DNA of 64,000 nt, taken from contig JABLXN010000006.1 in the NCBI GenBank assembly GCA_013177995.1, positions 1 to 64,000 of the forward strand, in the 5' to 3' direction. The translations under genes and the position numbers were made by a program. Source of the stretch: Brevinematales bacterium (GTDB lineage: Bacteria > Spirochaetota > Brevinematia > Brevinematales > Thermospiraceae). The notes under the pieces were generated by a model. The model did not search any database. It was not told the origin of the DNA and worked only from the letters and a program-made list of their open reading frames with translations. Shown here piece by piece: positions 18,601-25,468 of this stretch. Numbering within the stretch: the stretch's first letter is position 1; each line of letters begins with the position of its first letter.

Positions 18601-18853
18601 TGAGGGTGACCTCAGCCATTCCTTTTGGGGAACGGTTCTGGGTTCCGTTGAAAATGACGTCTTCCATTTTCTCACCACGCAAACTCTTGGCGCTTTGTTC
18701 ACCAAGCACCCATTTGATGGCCTCGACAATGTTGGATTTTCCTGACCCATTGGCCCCCACAATGCCAGTGATGCCATCTACGCACTCCAAGGTGGTTTTG
18801 ACAGCAAACGACTTGAATCCGTCAAGCTCGATGGTTTTGAGATACCGTGCCAT
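15626..18853 (-). CDS. smc: SMC chromosome-segregation ATPase, hinge not recognisable
   Basis: 1075 residues. The head is canonical: Walker A GANGSGKSNIVEAIKWVLGE, signature SLLSGGERALVAISV and Walker B PFVVLDEMDAPLDD. Two long coiled-coil arms lie between. Canonical bacterial SMC is about 1180 residues with a globular hinge of about 150 residues containing conserved glycines. Here the middle (roughly residues 480-600) reads as predicted helix with only a short loop near SILGILYSEEGTYTQ, and no hinge motif. The protein is about 110 residues short, in keeping with a reduced or replaced hinge. The ATG at 18853 is preceded by AAGGAG. scpA and scpB are not in the window. It leads the minus-strand operon with the PHP and DUF4015-type genes. 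Confidence 0.92.
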   Translation of the reverse strand: MARYLKTIELDGFKSFAVKTTLECVDGITGIVGANGSGKSNIVEAIKWVLGEQSAKSLRGEKMEDVIFNGTQNRSPKGMAEVTLTFSNENHWLPLDFNEVSIGRRIFRSGEGQYFINKSRVRLKDIVEIFLDTGIGRDSYAIFEQGKIDRLLSESPEERRLLFEEFAGISKFKFRKEEAEKKLEAARANLERVQDVIIELEKELIKLEKQAENARRYNEIKAELTSCELRFEVLRVKNMQEEIEAKIADKQKIETQLTQKQAKLSEIEESLITLDEELSQKESQQNEWREKITSLEKNITELQTQIKSNRERKAFLEKQIESLSQRLSEGAEREKALREEYQKKQEALSSIEELRENAKEKLSDIQRTIDNLHESMKLLNQALLEKSRNLGFSQTVTRDHVDALKKDILTLEFQRDSLQKKLEEIFHQKQALSSQWEEKQNLLTELKQKRDRIALEVQDITTQMQQNSKEESDLKKENQSLLQSIQNLQQKLKSVDKIIIESLEKQATEIKAFSQRRPLLEAKLADLFTKIESSLANSHLEQSKEYLSSLKNLFKEIQSSYESILGILYSEEGTYTQKERIQENIEEISSVIEDNRLKIEALQERLRELQTLRENIQASYTRAEYEVHSLEEEIKKLEREHHNSEETYAQIQNTLAQYGDRILQKQSQLENIMQIIEEYEADVADKKTELNKELEKLNNQRVESVRIDEQYKSLATEIQRIGHQIEEIERTRTNYTRDIDNSEQIVEQLESLIEEAEEKLSLLSRDLDHYQKNLTDIRSQVESILKQRKSLESLRKEIEIDIQTLEKRIGGLENAIQERQANQQAIISRIQEIYNCSPSDVPLQEGDTIDSLHKTITKLRQDLTQLGDVNLLAIEEYRNARERRDYLEQQKQDSEKAMQDIVNLIEETNEKSRELFVSSFEAIRKSFRKIFARMFDGGRADLILVDENDVLNSGINIMAEPPGKKFQSISLLSGGERALVAISVIFAILHLKPTPFVVLDEMDAPLDDDNIERFKRLLLDFKEVSQFLIVSHSKSTLEICDALYGVTMEEQGVSKVVSVAFDEAASLFIREEEEA

Positions 18854-18879
18854 GGATACTCCTTCTGAAAGAGCCTTTT

Positions 18880-18908
18880 ATTATAGGATGGTTTTTCTTT
18901 CTTGGCAA
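18880..18908 (-). promoter_or_regulatory. promoter of smc
   Basis: On the minus strand TTGCCA (18903-18908) and TATAAT (18880-18885) are 17 bases apart. Confidence 0.8.
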
Positions 18909-18921
18909 CTTTTGGGCTCAG

Positions 18922-18961
18922 AAAAAAAGAGGGGATATCCATATCCGTCGGACATCCCCTT
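18922..18961 (-). terminator. terminator of tRNA-Arg
   Basis: On the minus strand AGGGGATGTCC and GGATATCCCCT form a stem around GACGGATAT with one mismatched pair (T-G wobble in RNA) and are followed by CTTTTTTTC. It directly follows the tRNA. Confidence 0.85.
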
Positions 18962-18962
18962 T

Positions 18963-19036
<74 letters not shown>

Positions 19037-19049
19037 ATTATAATGTATT

Positions 19050-19078
19050 ATTGTAGGCAAAAAGTGGGTTTTTGTCAA
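19050..19078 (-). promoter_or_regulatory. promoter of tRNA-Arg
   Basis: On the minus strand a perfect TTGACA (19073-19078) and TACAAT (19050-19055) are 17 bases apart. Confidence 0.8.
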
Positions 19079-19086
19079 TTTTTGCT

Positions 19087-20007
19087 TTAGCCACTATAGA
19101 CACGGTGATAAGGCATAACTAACCGAAAACTTTTTTTGAAGGAAGGGAAAAAAAGTGAGGTGAGATGAAAGCTATAACGAGCGTTATGAGAGGTATAGAG
19201 TTGATAAAAAAAGGAAATGGGCTTAAGAAGGGAACCATCATCTAAAAGGGAAGAGGCCGGGGCAATCACATGGCGTGTTCCCTGGGAGAGGGTATGAGCG
19301 GCTATAGATTGGGAGGAAAAGAGTATTTCGCAGGAGTGAAAAAAGGCCAGATCCTCAGCCAAAACAGGAAGGCCGGAAATGAGTTGGTTATTGAGGAGAA
19401 GGGAACCTTTCTTGCCGTGGGCAATGACATGGAGAGAGGTATAGACAGAGTCCCATACCACCGAAAAGAGAAACTCACCTGCCACAAGGGTAGCAGGGGC
19501 AAGGGAGAGAAGAGTTTTTATCTCTTGTTCTGCGCCGGCAAGAGAATCATCTGAAATTACCAAACGTTTCTGGTTTCCTGAGAGGGATTTGGGACTCCCA
19601 ATAGGCAGAAAAAATTCCCAGAGGGTGTTTTCTTTGTGGGCGGGGAAGATCCAGAGGGGAAGATCTCCGTGGGAATAGAGTTGTACCCACGAGGTGTTGA
19701 GCATGGCGAAAGGAATATGAAAGGCCTCACAGAAAAGTTCAAAAGCCTCTTCACAGGTATGTTCGGTAGGAGGGGAAGAAGAGAGAAAAAGGCTGAGTTT
19801 GTGGGAAAGAAGAAGCCATTCTTCCCAGGGGAGGTAGGATTCATAAAGCAGGTCATCGCGGGAGATCTGTAAACGAAGGTAGGTGGACTTTTTTTGGTAA
19901 AATAAAAGACGAAGAGGGGGAGAGGTTATTTTCTTGTGGAGAAGGTGATGATGGGGTGAGAGAGACGATGAGGAGGGCTCCCACCAGCAAGGGTTCTCTT
20001 GTTCCAT
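19087..20007 (-). CDS. stand-alone CHAT-domain (caspase-like) protein
   Basis: 306 residues. The C-terminal half carries the two landmarks of CHAT proteases of the caspase/separase clan: a histidine in LHVIAHGKKG (H197) and a cysteine in FFHSCEILFS (C226), each after a hydrophobic strand, followed by the conserved small-residue stretch GTRHVIAPASSLLDDG. The N-terminal 100 residues are of unknown fold and contain no TPR repeats, which often accompany CHAT. No signal peptide is present, so it should be cytoplasmic. It lies nine bases downstream of an exported-protein gene and is the last gene of that pair. Identification is by motif only; an inactive CHAT relative is possible. Confidence 0.65.
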   Translation of the reverse strand: MEQENPCWWEPSSSSLSPHHHLLHKKITSPPLRLLFYQKKSTYLRLQISRDDLLYESYLPWEEWLLLSHKLSLFLSSSPPTEHTCEEAFELFCEAFHIPFAMLNTSWVQLYSHGDLPLWIFPAHKENTLWEFFLPIGSPKSLSGNQKRLVISDDSLAGAEQEIKTLLSLAPATLVAGEFLFSVVWDSVYTSLHVIAHGKKGSLLLNNQLISGLPVLAEDLAFFHSCEILFSSQSIAAHTLSQGTRHVIAPASSLLDDGSLLKPISFFYQLYTSHNARYSFHLTSLFFPSFKKSFRLVMPYHRVYSG

Positions 20008-20016
20008 AGCGTTTTC

Positions 20017-20880
20017 CTATGGATTGGGTTTTACCACCACAACCCGGCCTGTTTTGAGGGCTTCGTGGGTTCGGGCATTGGCCAAAAGTTTTTTGGCGTC
20101 TTTGCGGCTTATAACGACTTCGGTGGGGTTTCTGCCACGGACGGCTAAAGGAACGACATAAAAGATTTTTGTACCAAGTCGACGGCTTTGAAAAGCTGCT
20201 CCAAGACTGGCCACATACTCACAAACTCCCTGGTTGAAAAGAACATTCTCCTCAACGACTTCAGGACCATAGATGAGGTTATTGTCTTCGTCGTATATTC
20301 TGAAGTAGAGGGAGGGGAGAAACTGAGTGTAGAGAAAAACATCCACAATGACGCCATCATACCAGGCAAGGTCTCGCTGCTTTTGAATATAAGAGGTGAG
20401 AGATACCTTGCTGATGTCCCGAAAGAAGAGAGGGGCAATTCCTTTGGGACCAAAAAAATCCAGCTCGGCTATGCCCTTGACAAAATTTCCTTCGTGCACA
20501 AGGGGGTAATAAAAGGCTTCGTTGACGCGTTCAAGAAGTTCGCTACGGATCTGGCTCTGAAGGGAATAGTAGTCCCGGAGAAGAAAGAGATCTGAGATTT
20601 GAATATATCCCATGGTTTTCACAAGTTTTTCCCTGAGTTCACTTCTCACTTCGCTTTCTATTTGCGCTCGTGTTTTTCCTATATTGGGAGAGGTATTGGC
20701 AGAAAAGGGAAGACGTACCTCACACCGGATTTTCCCCTGAGTCCAGTTGATGGTACTCTGGTAGGCCGGGAGAGATTGAACCACCTCGGTTGTTTTGGCT
20801 TTTTCGATATCCCAGAAAAAATCAATAGCCCACAGGGGGTATGCCAAGAGCCCGACAAAAAGCATCATCTTTTTCATCAT
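20017..20880 (-). CDS. exported protein of unknown function, LPP20/FlgT-like
   Basis: 287 residues with a typical signal peptide (MMKKMMLFVGLLAYPLWA). The mature part has alternating charged and aromatic strands, including GKTRAQIESEVRSELREKLVKTMG, a feature of the LPP20 or FlgT-N type domains of outer-membrane or flagellar proteins, and ends VVISRKDAKKLL followed by GRVVVVKPNP. The absence of a lipobox cysteine argues against a lipoprotein. The ATG at 20880 follows AAGGGAGATC. It precedes the CHAT-like gene by nine bases, so the two form an operon with the exported protein first. Confidence 0.6.
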   Translation of the reverse strand: MMKKMMLFVGLLAYPLWAIDFFWDIEKAKTTEVVQSLPAYQSTINWTQGKIRCEVRLPFSANTSPNIGKTRAQIESEVRSELREKLVKTMGYIQISDLFLLRDYYSLQSQIRSELLERVNEAFYYPLVHEGNFVKGIAELDFFGPKGIAPLFFRDISKVSLTSYIQKQRDLAWYDGVIVDVFLYTQFLPSLYFRIYDEDNNLIYGPEVVEENVLFNQGVCEYVASLGAAFQSRRLGTKIFYVVPLAVRGRNPTEVVISRKDAKKLLANARTHEALKTGRVVVVKPNP

Positions 20881-21049
20881 GATCTCCCTTTCCAGGATAG
20901 TTTATTGTAACTGAGTGATGAGAAAAAGACAAGTTTTCAGAGAGAAAGAGTGAGCGAAGTGGGGCTGGTAGAGATCGTTTTCTTTGTGAGAAAGCTATTC
21001 CCTTGTTTCAACCTATCTCCCTTTTTGCTGAAACATCGATAGAACTCTT

Positions 21050-21250
21050 GAGACCTTTGCACGAATGTGCGAAGGTCTCAAGAAAGTAATAAAAAACAAA
21101 AAATAATATAAAAATATTTCTTCTCGTAATCAATAATCCTATTTTTTTGAATAGAAAAGACAAATAAGCCCCTGTAAACAGAAAAAGCGGGGTTTCAGGG
21201 GTGTAGCCCCTGGCCCAGACAGGGGAAGAAAACACCCGTGCAAAGGTCGC
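21050..21250 (+). mobile_element. hairpin-ended mobile repeat, copy B (201 bp)
   Basis: The 5' hairpin at 21050-21079 has arms GAGACCTTTGCAC and GTGCGAAGGTCTC around loop GAAT. The right end is degraded, reading GTGCAAAGGTCGC at 21238-21250. The body carries the CAGGGG-type module (GGGGTTTCAGGGGTG then TAGCCCCTG). No target duplication is visible (CTCTT on the left, TATAT on the right), in keeping with the decayed right end. The right end supplies the last base of the stop codon of the EamA transporter gene on the other strand. Confidence 0.85.
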
Positions 21251-22155
21251 TATATGGTCTTTTCCTGGTTTTGAGAAGCCCGTTCAAAGGCAAAAATTCC
21301 CACAAAGAGAAGCATAATCCCTATCCATTTGAAAAAAGAGACGGTTTCTTGAAAAAAAAGAAAGCCAAAAGCCGTAGCAAAGACAGGAGAGGCAAGCTCT
21401 AACGCGGCAGCCTGGGCGGTTTTCAGTCGTTTAAGTCCTTCGTAATAGAAGAAATATCCAATGCCGATGAGTGCCCCAAAGAGAAGAGACGGCCAGGAGA
21501 GCACGAGAGAGCGACTCACAACAAGAGCAAGAAGACCATACAAAGGGGTGGCTACCGCAAACCTTCCCATGGTGATAAGAGAAGAGGGGAGATCCTGGAG
21601 ATACTTTTTGGCTAAAAGTCCTGAAAGAGCCCAGAAGAGGGTGGCAAGAAGAACCAGGAGATCCCCTGTGTTGCCAAAGCGAAGCCCAAGAAGATTGGAG
21701 AGACTCCCGCTCATGACGAGTATGGCGGACAAAAGCATGGCCATGATTCCTCCGTAATCCCAGAGAGAGAATTTCCCCTCATGGAAAAGGAAATGACCGA
21801 ATAACACAAGGAAGACAGGCTGCAGGTGGGCAATGAGAACCGCGTTCACCACAGGGGTTTTGAAAAAGAGAATGGCCACAAAATACAAAAGGTCAGAGAC
21901 AAAACTGCCCAAAAAACCGATAAGAAAAAGAGCCCGAAGATGAGCGACGTGGATTTTAGAGGGAGAAACTTCTTTTTTGTCCAGAAGGGTTTGACGAACA
22001 AAGAAAAAGAAAAGAGACACCACCACACATCCCAAAGCCCTTGAAAAGAGTAAATGATCAAAAGAGACCTCTGTTCCGATGAGACGGGCAATGATGGGTT
22101 CTAAAGCCCAGATGGCTGCCGCTCCCAAGACAGCCGCGATACCGACAAGTCGCAT
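21250..22155 (-). CDS. EamA/DMT-family membrane transporter
   Basis: 301 residues with about ten membrane segments and the two-fold EamA repeat: LVGIAAVLGAAAIWALEP at the start of the first half and LLVLLATLFWALSGLLAKKY at the start of the second. The family exports or imports small metabolites, and the substrate cannot be read from sequence. The ATG at 22155 follows AAAGGAG; an upstream in-frame start at 22248 is unlikely. The stop codon TAG has its last base in the end of repeat copy B, so the C-terminus (SQNQEKTI) may have been set by that insertion. The gene has its own promoter at 22250-22278. Confidence 0.88.
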   Translation of the reverse strand: MRLVGIAAVLGAAAIWALEPIIARLIGTEVSFDHLLFSRALGCVVVSLFFFFVRQTLLDKKEVSPSKIHVAHLRALFLIGFLGSFVSDLLYFVAILFFKTPVVNAVLIAHLQPVFLVLFGHFLFHEGKFSLWDYGGIMAMLLSAILVMSGSLSNLLGLRFGNTGDLLVLLATLFWALSGLLAKKYLQDLPSSLITMGRFAVATPLYGLLALVVSRSLVLSWPSLLFGALIGIGYFFYYEGLKRLKTAQAAALELASPVFATAFGFLFFQETVSFFKWIGIMLLFVGIFAFERASQNQEKTI

Positions 22156-22181
22156 ACGTTCTCCTTTTGAGATGATCAGAA

Positions 22182-22207
22182 GGCTGTCCTCTATAGAAAG
22201 GACAGCC
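22182..22207 (-). promoter_or_regulatory. inverted repeat in the leader of the transporter gene
   Basis: GGCTGTCC (22182-22189) and GGACAGCC (22200-22207) form an eight-base-pair hairpin in the predicted leader, without a T run, 26 bases before the start codon. It could be a repressor site or a leader structure. Confidence 0.5.
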
Positions 22208-22249
22208 AGAAGGGTTATTCCCTGTTTTTTCCTGTGGAAAAGTCCCAAA

Positions 22250-22278
22250 AGTATAAAGCAAATGAGAGAAAAAGTCTA
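22250..22278 (-). promoter_or_regulatory. promoter of the transporter gene
   Basis: On the minus strand TAGACT (22273-22278) and TATACT (22250-22255) are 17 bases apart. Confidence 0.6.
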
Positions 22279-22311
22279 TGGGGGAAACGGAAAAATTTTT
22301 TAGGAAAGTCC

Positions 22312-23364
22312 TTAAAAACACTTTCCCGTTTTGACCTTTTGACAGTTCGAGGGGTCCTGGCCGCATCGATAACAGATTTCATTGGTAAGGGGCTTCCCGT
22401 CAATGAAATCCTTGATATTCTGGAGGGTGGTACGGGCAATGTTATCAATAGCCTCACGGGTGAAAAAGGCCTGGTGAGAGGTGACAATCACATTATTGAA
22501 GGTAAGAAGTCTCGCTAACACATCATCATCCAGGACCTCTGTGGAATAATCCTCAAAGAAGTAGTCTCCCTCTTCCTCATAGACATCCAGCCCGGCGTAT
22601 CCTACCTTTCGGCTTTTTAAGCCCTCAATCAGAGCCTTGGTATCAATGAGTTTCCCGCGGCTGGTGTTGATAATCATGACCCCATCTTTCATCTTGGCAA
22701 TAGCCTCGGCATTGATCATGTATTCTGTGGAGGGCAGAAGGGGGCAGTGAAGGGTGATGATATCCGATTCCCGGTAAAGGGTATCTAAGTCCACGTAGGT
22801 AAATCCAAGATTCTGGGCAATATCCTGTTTAGGGAAGGCGTCGTAAGCCAAAACCCGCATCCCCAACCCTTTCAGGATCTGGATCATGATCTGACCAATC
22901 TGTCCTGTGCCAATAACCCCCACCGTTTTGCCATGCATATCAAAGCCCATCAACCCCTGGATGGTAAAGTTTTTGTCAAGGACACGGGTGTAGGCCTTGT
23001 GGATTTTGCGGTTGAGGGTCATCATGAGGGCAAGGGCATGTTCCGCCACAGCATAGGGAGAGTAGGCCGGTACACGAACGACGTGGATACGGTTATAGGC
23101 GGCCTTGAGATCCACATTGTTGTAGCCTGCACATCGCATCGCGATGAGTTTGACATCCATGGCCACGAGTTGATCAACGACATAGGAGGTGACCTCATCA
23201 TTCACAAAAAGACATACTGCATCATATCCCTTGGCCATGAAAACCGTATCATCAGAGAGTTTCTCTTTGAAGTACCGAAGTTCAAACCCATAGTCGGTAT
23301 TGAAACGGTCAAAACTCTCCATGTCATAAGGTTTGGAATCAAAGAAGGCTATCTTGAAACTCAT
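22312..23364 (-). CDS. D-lactate dehydrogenase (D-2-hydroxyacid dehydrogenase family)
   Basis: 350 residues. The NAD-binding motif is VGVIGTGQIGQIM. The catalytic triad is Arg in INTSRGKLID, Glu in GLDVYEEEGDYF and His in VTSHQAFFT. The closest family is fermentative D-lactate dehydrogenase (LdhA), which reduces pyruvate to D-lactate; other 2-hydroxyacids remain possible. An unusual tail after about residue 325 holds four cysteines (ICYRCG, then NC, then KC), suggesting a metal site or redox switch absent from usual LdhA enzymes. It is the last gene of the DUF1858-DUF438-PAS operon, starting 11 bases after the PAS gene, which links it to redox or nitrosative stress. Confidence 0.9.
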   Translation of the reverse strand: MSFKIAFFDSKPYDMESFDRFNTDYGFELRYFKEKLSDDTVFMAKGYDAVCLFVNDEVTSYVVDQLVAMDVKLIAMRCAGYNNVDLKAAYNRIHVVRVPAYSPYAVAEHALALMMTLNRKIHKAYTRVLDKNFTIQGLMGFDMHGKTVGVIGTGQIGQIMIQILKGLGMRVLAYDAFPKQDIAQNLGFTYVDLDTLYRESDIITLHCPLLPSTEYMINAEAIAKMKDGVMIINTSRGKLIDTKALIEGLKSRKVGYAGLDVYEEEGDYFFEDYSTEVLDDDVLARLLTFNNVIVTSHQAFFTREAIDNIARTTLQNIKDFIDGKPLTNEICYRCGQDPSNCQKVKTGKCF

Positions 23365-23375
23365 ACCTCTCCTCG

Positions 23376-23783
23376 CTATTTGAAATTTTCCTCATCAAGA
23401 AGGCGTTTTTCTCCCCGCAGGGCTTGAATATCGGTGATATCTCTTGTGACCTCAAGAGTCCCTAAATAGGCGCCACTCTCATCCCGAACCGGAAAATACT
23501 CAATCAGAATCTTTCGATCATGAAGGTCAATCCAGAAGCGAGCCTCCTGGCGACTTCCATCCCTGAAACCATTCAAGATTTTTTCAACTAAGGGAAGACT
23601 TTTTGGGGGATGGCAGTTCTGTACCTTTCGGTTCAGGTCCATTTTGGTACGGGGGAATATTCTTCCATGTTTGGGGGTGTTAAAAAACTTCACCCTGTCC
23701 TCTGCATCCACAAACGACACATCTACCGGCAAAGCATCCATAATAGCCTCAATGGTCTCAATGGAAAGTTCTTTCAGATTCAT
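23376..23783 (-). CDS. small PAS-domain protein
   Basis: 135 residues holding little but one PAS domain: ALPVDVSFVDAEDRVKFFNTPKH at the start of the fold, HPPKSLPLVEKIL in the middle and YLGTLEVTRDITDIQAL at the end. This form, with the H-P-P motif, is the one normally found at the C-terminus of DUF438-hemerythrin proteins. Here it is a separate gene with its own AGGAGG site, 29 bases downstream of the DUF438-hemerythrin gene. It probably binds the larger protein and senses a ligand or haem; no output domain is present. Confidence 0.88.
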   Translation of the reverse strand: MNLKELSIETIEAIMDALPVDVSFVDAEDRVKFFNTPKHGRIFPRTKMDLNRKVQNCHPPKSLPLVEKILNGFRDGSRQEARFWIDLHDRKILIEYFPVRDESGAYLGTLEVTRDITDIQALRGEKRLLDEENFK

Positions 23784-23812
23784 CTTTTTCCTCCTATTAT
23801 TTCGTCTATAGT

Positions 23813-24601
23813 TTACTTCTTTTCCTCAGAAAGAGCAAAAAAACCAACTTCTTCTGTGGCTTCTTTGACATTTAACCAGTCTTGTTGTGAAAGAACCTCC
23901 AAAGCCACCTTGTAGAGAATATTCTGTTCCTTCTGTGTGTGCAACAAAAACTTTTCGTAAAGTCTCATGGAAAGGGTATACATTTGATTAACCCATAAAG
24001 TAAAATCCATCTCTTTTGCCTTCTCGAAGAGAAGGAGAAGGGCCTTTTTATCCTGACGCATTTCAGTATGTTCTTGCCACATAATAGCGGGAGGTTTTTC
24101 TATGCCTTTTTGTTCGAGAGCGGGAAAAAGAGCGCTTTCCTGCCGGACATTGTGGTTTTCAGCTTCCATCAATTTTTCTAAAAGGAACTTCACTTTGGCG
24201 AGATGGGATTCCACCTCGTTCCAGTTATCGTAATTGGCTATTTCTTTGATAGTTTCCCGGAGTTTGTCCATCCAGGACAGAATAACACGATGGTCCTCCT
24301 GAAATCTTGCAATAGGATGATCCTCCGGTACTTTGAGATCAGGGTTCTGGATCTTCTCGCGGAAAAGTTCAAGGTGGATGTCGCATACGGCTAAAAATTC
24401 ATTCATACTCATCCCTTCTTGAGCCAGATCCTGTTCTGCCATGGCAATCACCACTGGGTCAGCCTGATCGAGCAGAGTTTTGAAAGAGGCTTTTAGTTTT
24501 TCAATTTCTTTTGGTGTAGTCTCTGCTTTTATCTGTCGCATTATAGATTTGAGTTTTTCTCGAAGATCCGTCTGAGCCGGTGAGAGAAGAATATCTGCCA
24601 T
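23813..24601 (-). CDS. DUF438 plus hemerythrin-like protein
   Basis: 262 residues. An N-terminal DUF438 region (to about residue 85) is followed by a hemerythrin/HHE four-helix bundle with the di-iron ligand pattern HPIARFQEDH, ENHNVRQESALFPALE, QEHTEMR and LLHTQKEQNILY. In this family the bundle binds a di-iron centre and is linked to oxygen, nitric oxide or iron-sulphur stress. The usual C-terminal PAS domain is missing and lies in the next gene. The ATG at 24601 follows AAGGAGG. The upstream DUF1858/DUF2249 gene ends two bases before it. Confidence 0.9.
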   Translation of the reverse strand: MADILLSPAQTDLREKLKSIMRQIKAETTPKEIEKLKASFKTLLDQADPVVIAMAEQDLAQEGMSMNEFLAVCDIHLELFREKIQNPDLKVPEDHPIARFQEDHRVILSWMDKLRETIKEIANYDNWNEVESHLAKVKFLLEKLMEAENHNVRQESALFPALEQKGIEKPPAIMWQEHTEMRQDKKALLLLFEKAKEMDFTLWVNQMYTLSMRLYEKFLLHTQKEQNILYKVALEVLSQQDWLNVKEATEEVGFFALSEEKK

Positions 24602-24602
24602 A

Positions 24603-25145
24603 TCAGGCCTCCTTTTTGTAGAATCCCACTATTACAGTGGAATCTTTGGTTTCGTAAAACACCTCATATTGCTGAGTTTTCAGATAATCAATTAACGGAT
24701 ACGGAACAAACTCCTGAAGAACTAAAAGACCTTCTCCAGGTTGTAATCTTTTGACTGCAATGGTAATTTCTTCGAAGGGATGAGATTTTCCACGTACATC
24801 TAAAATATGGAAAGGAGTTTTTTGATCCCACCAGGGAGGTTTTTCTGTTGGCCGGTAAATGTCTGGATTCATTGACAGATTTGCTGTGGAAGACTTTTCT
24901 TGTTGGAGATACTCTTCTCCCAATCCGATGGCATCATTAAGTTGATAAAGCATCTCTCGCAGATATATGTTGCCCATAGCGGCGGCTTTTTTGACAGTGG
25001 TGAGTCTTGCCACTGTTTGGAAAAGTGCTGGATTATTCAAATTCTGATAACGGGGAGAAATTTCTAAAAGTCGCTGTTTAACCTCTGGATAACGGGTGAC
25101 AATGTCATAGATGGTATCATCAGGAGTGATAAGCTTCTTTTCCAT
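24603..25145 (-). CDS. DUF1858 plus DUF2249 protein
   Basis: 180 residues. The N-terminal 70 residues match DUF1858 (TIYDIVTRYPEVKQRLLEI, then PALFQTVARLTTVKKAAA), the helical fold of ScdA/RIC N-termini. The C-terminal 75 residues match DUF2249 (HILDVRGKSHPFEEITIAVKRL, then EGLLVLQEFVPYPLIDYL). Proteins with both are often beside hemerythrin genes in anaerobes and are linked to iron-sulphur repair or nitric oxide defence; the exact role is not known. It is the first gene of the operon, has an AAAAGGAGG site, and lies below a strong promoter with a repeated operator-like motif. Confidence 0.88.
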   Translation of the reverse strand: MEKKLITPDDTIYDIVTRYPEVKQRLLEISPRYQNLNNPALFQTVARLTTVKKAAAMGNIYLREMLYQLNDAIGLGEEYLQQEKSSTANLSMNPDIYRPTEKPPWWDQKTPFHILDVRGKSHPFEEITIAVKRLQPGEGLLVLQEFVPYPLIDYLKTQQYEVFYETKDSTVIVGFYKKEA

Positions 25146-25164
25146 ATAACCTCCTTTTCCTACA

Positions 25165-25210
25165 ATTTTAGTATACTTTTTGAAAAAGAAAAAGTCAAGT
25201 ATTTTAGTAT
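25165..25210 (-). promoter_or_regulatory. possible operator: repeated ATACTAAAAT around the operon promoter
   Basis: On the minus strand ATACTAAAAT occurs at 25165-25174 and again at 25201-25210, 36 bases apart. One copy overlaps the -10 and the other lies just upstream of the -35. A repeated motif placed like this suggests a regulator that binds both, with nitric oxide or oxygen as candidate signals because of the genes controlled. Confidence 0.5.
25170..25198 (-). promoter_or_regulatory. promoter of the DUF1858-DUF438-PAS-ldh operon
   Basis: On the minus strand TTGACT (25193-25198) and TATACT (25170-25175) are 17 bases apart, leaving a leader of about 18 bases. Confidence 0.85.
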
Positions 25211-25336
25211 GTTTTTAAAACTTTTTTCTTTTTTTATTTCACAAAAAATCAGAAAATAATCCTTTTAAGGACTCGAATTCTCTGGACTGGTTTTTGGAGG
25301 GAGAATCTCTTTGCTAAGGATTAAGGGAGTATTTTT

Positions 25337-25411
25337 ATGAGAGAGATATTATTTTTTCTTTGTTCTATATCTTTTATGGTGGCCAACCAAAAAACTTCCC
25401 AAACCCATTGA
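25337..25411 (+). CDS. possible 24-residue small protein
   Basis: ATG at 25337 follows AAGGGAG and encodes MREILFFLCSISFMVANQKT followed by SQTH and a stop. The first 17 residues are hydrophobic, like a membrane peptide or a truncated signal sequence. It ends at the -35 of the LacI promoter. No promoter was seen for it, and it could be chance or the relic of a longer gene. Confidence 0.3.
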   Translation: MREILFFLCSISFMVANQKTSQTH

Positions 25412-25436
25412 CAGGAAACTAAGAGAGATTTATAAT
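25408..25436 (+). promoter_or_regulatory. consensus promoter of the LacI-family gene
   Basis: A perfect TTGACA (25408-25413) and a perfect TATAAT (25431-25436) are 17 bases apart. Such a full-consensus promoter would normally need repression, consistent with autoregulation by the LacI-type product. Confidence 0.9.
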
Positions 25437-25468
25437 AAACGTAATAAACTTTTAGAGATGAGGGTATC

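Noticed and set aside
25337-25411. The 24-codon frame before the LacI gene as a secure gene
   Set aside because: It has a ribosome binding site and a hydrophobic start but no promoter and no homology that can be judged here, so it is kept only as a low-confidence feature.
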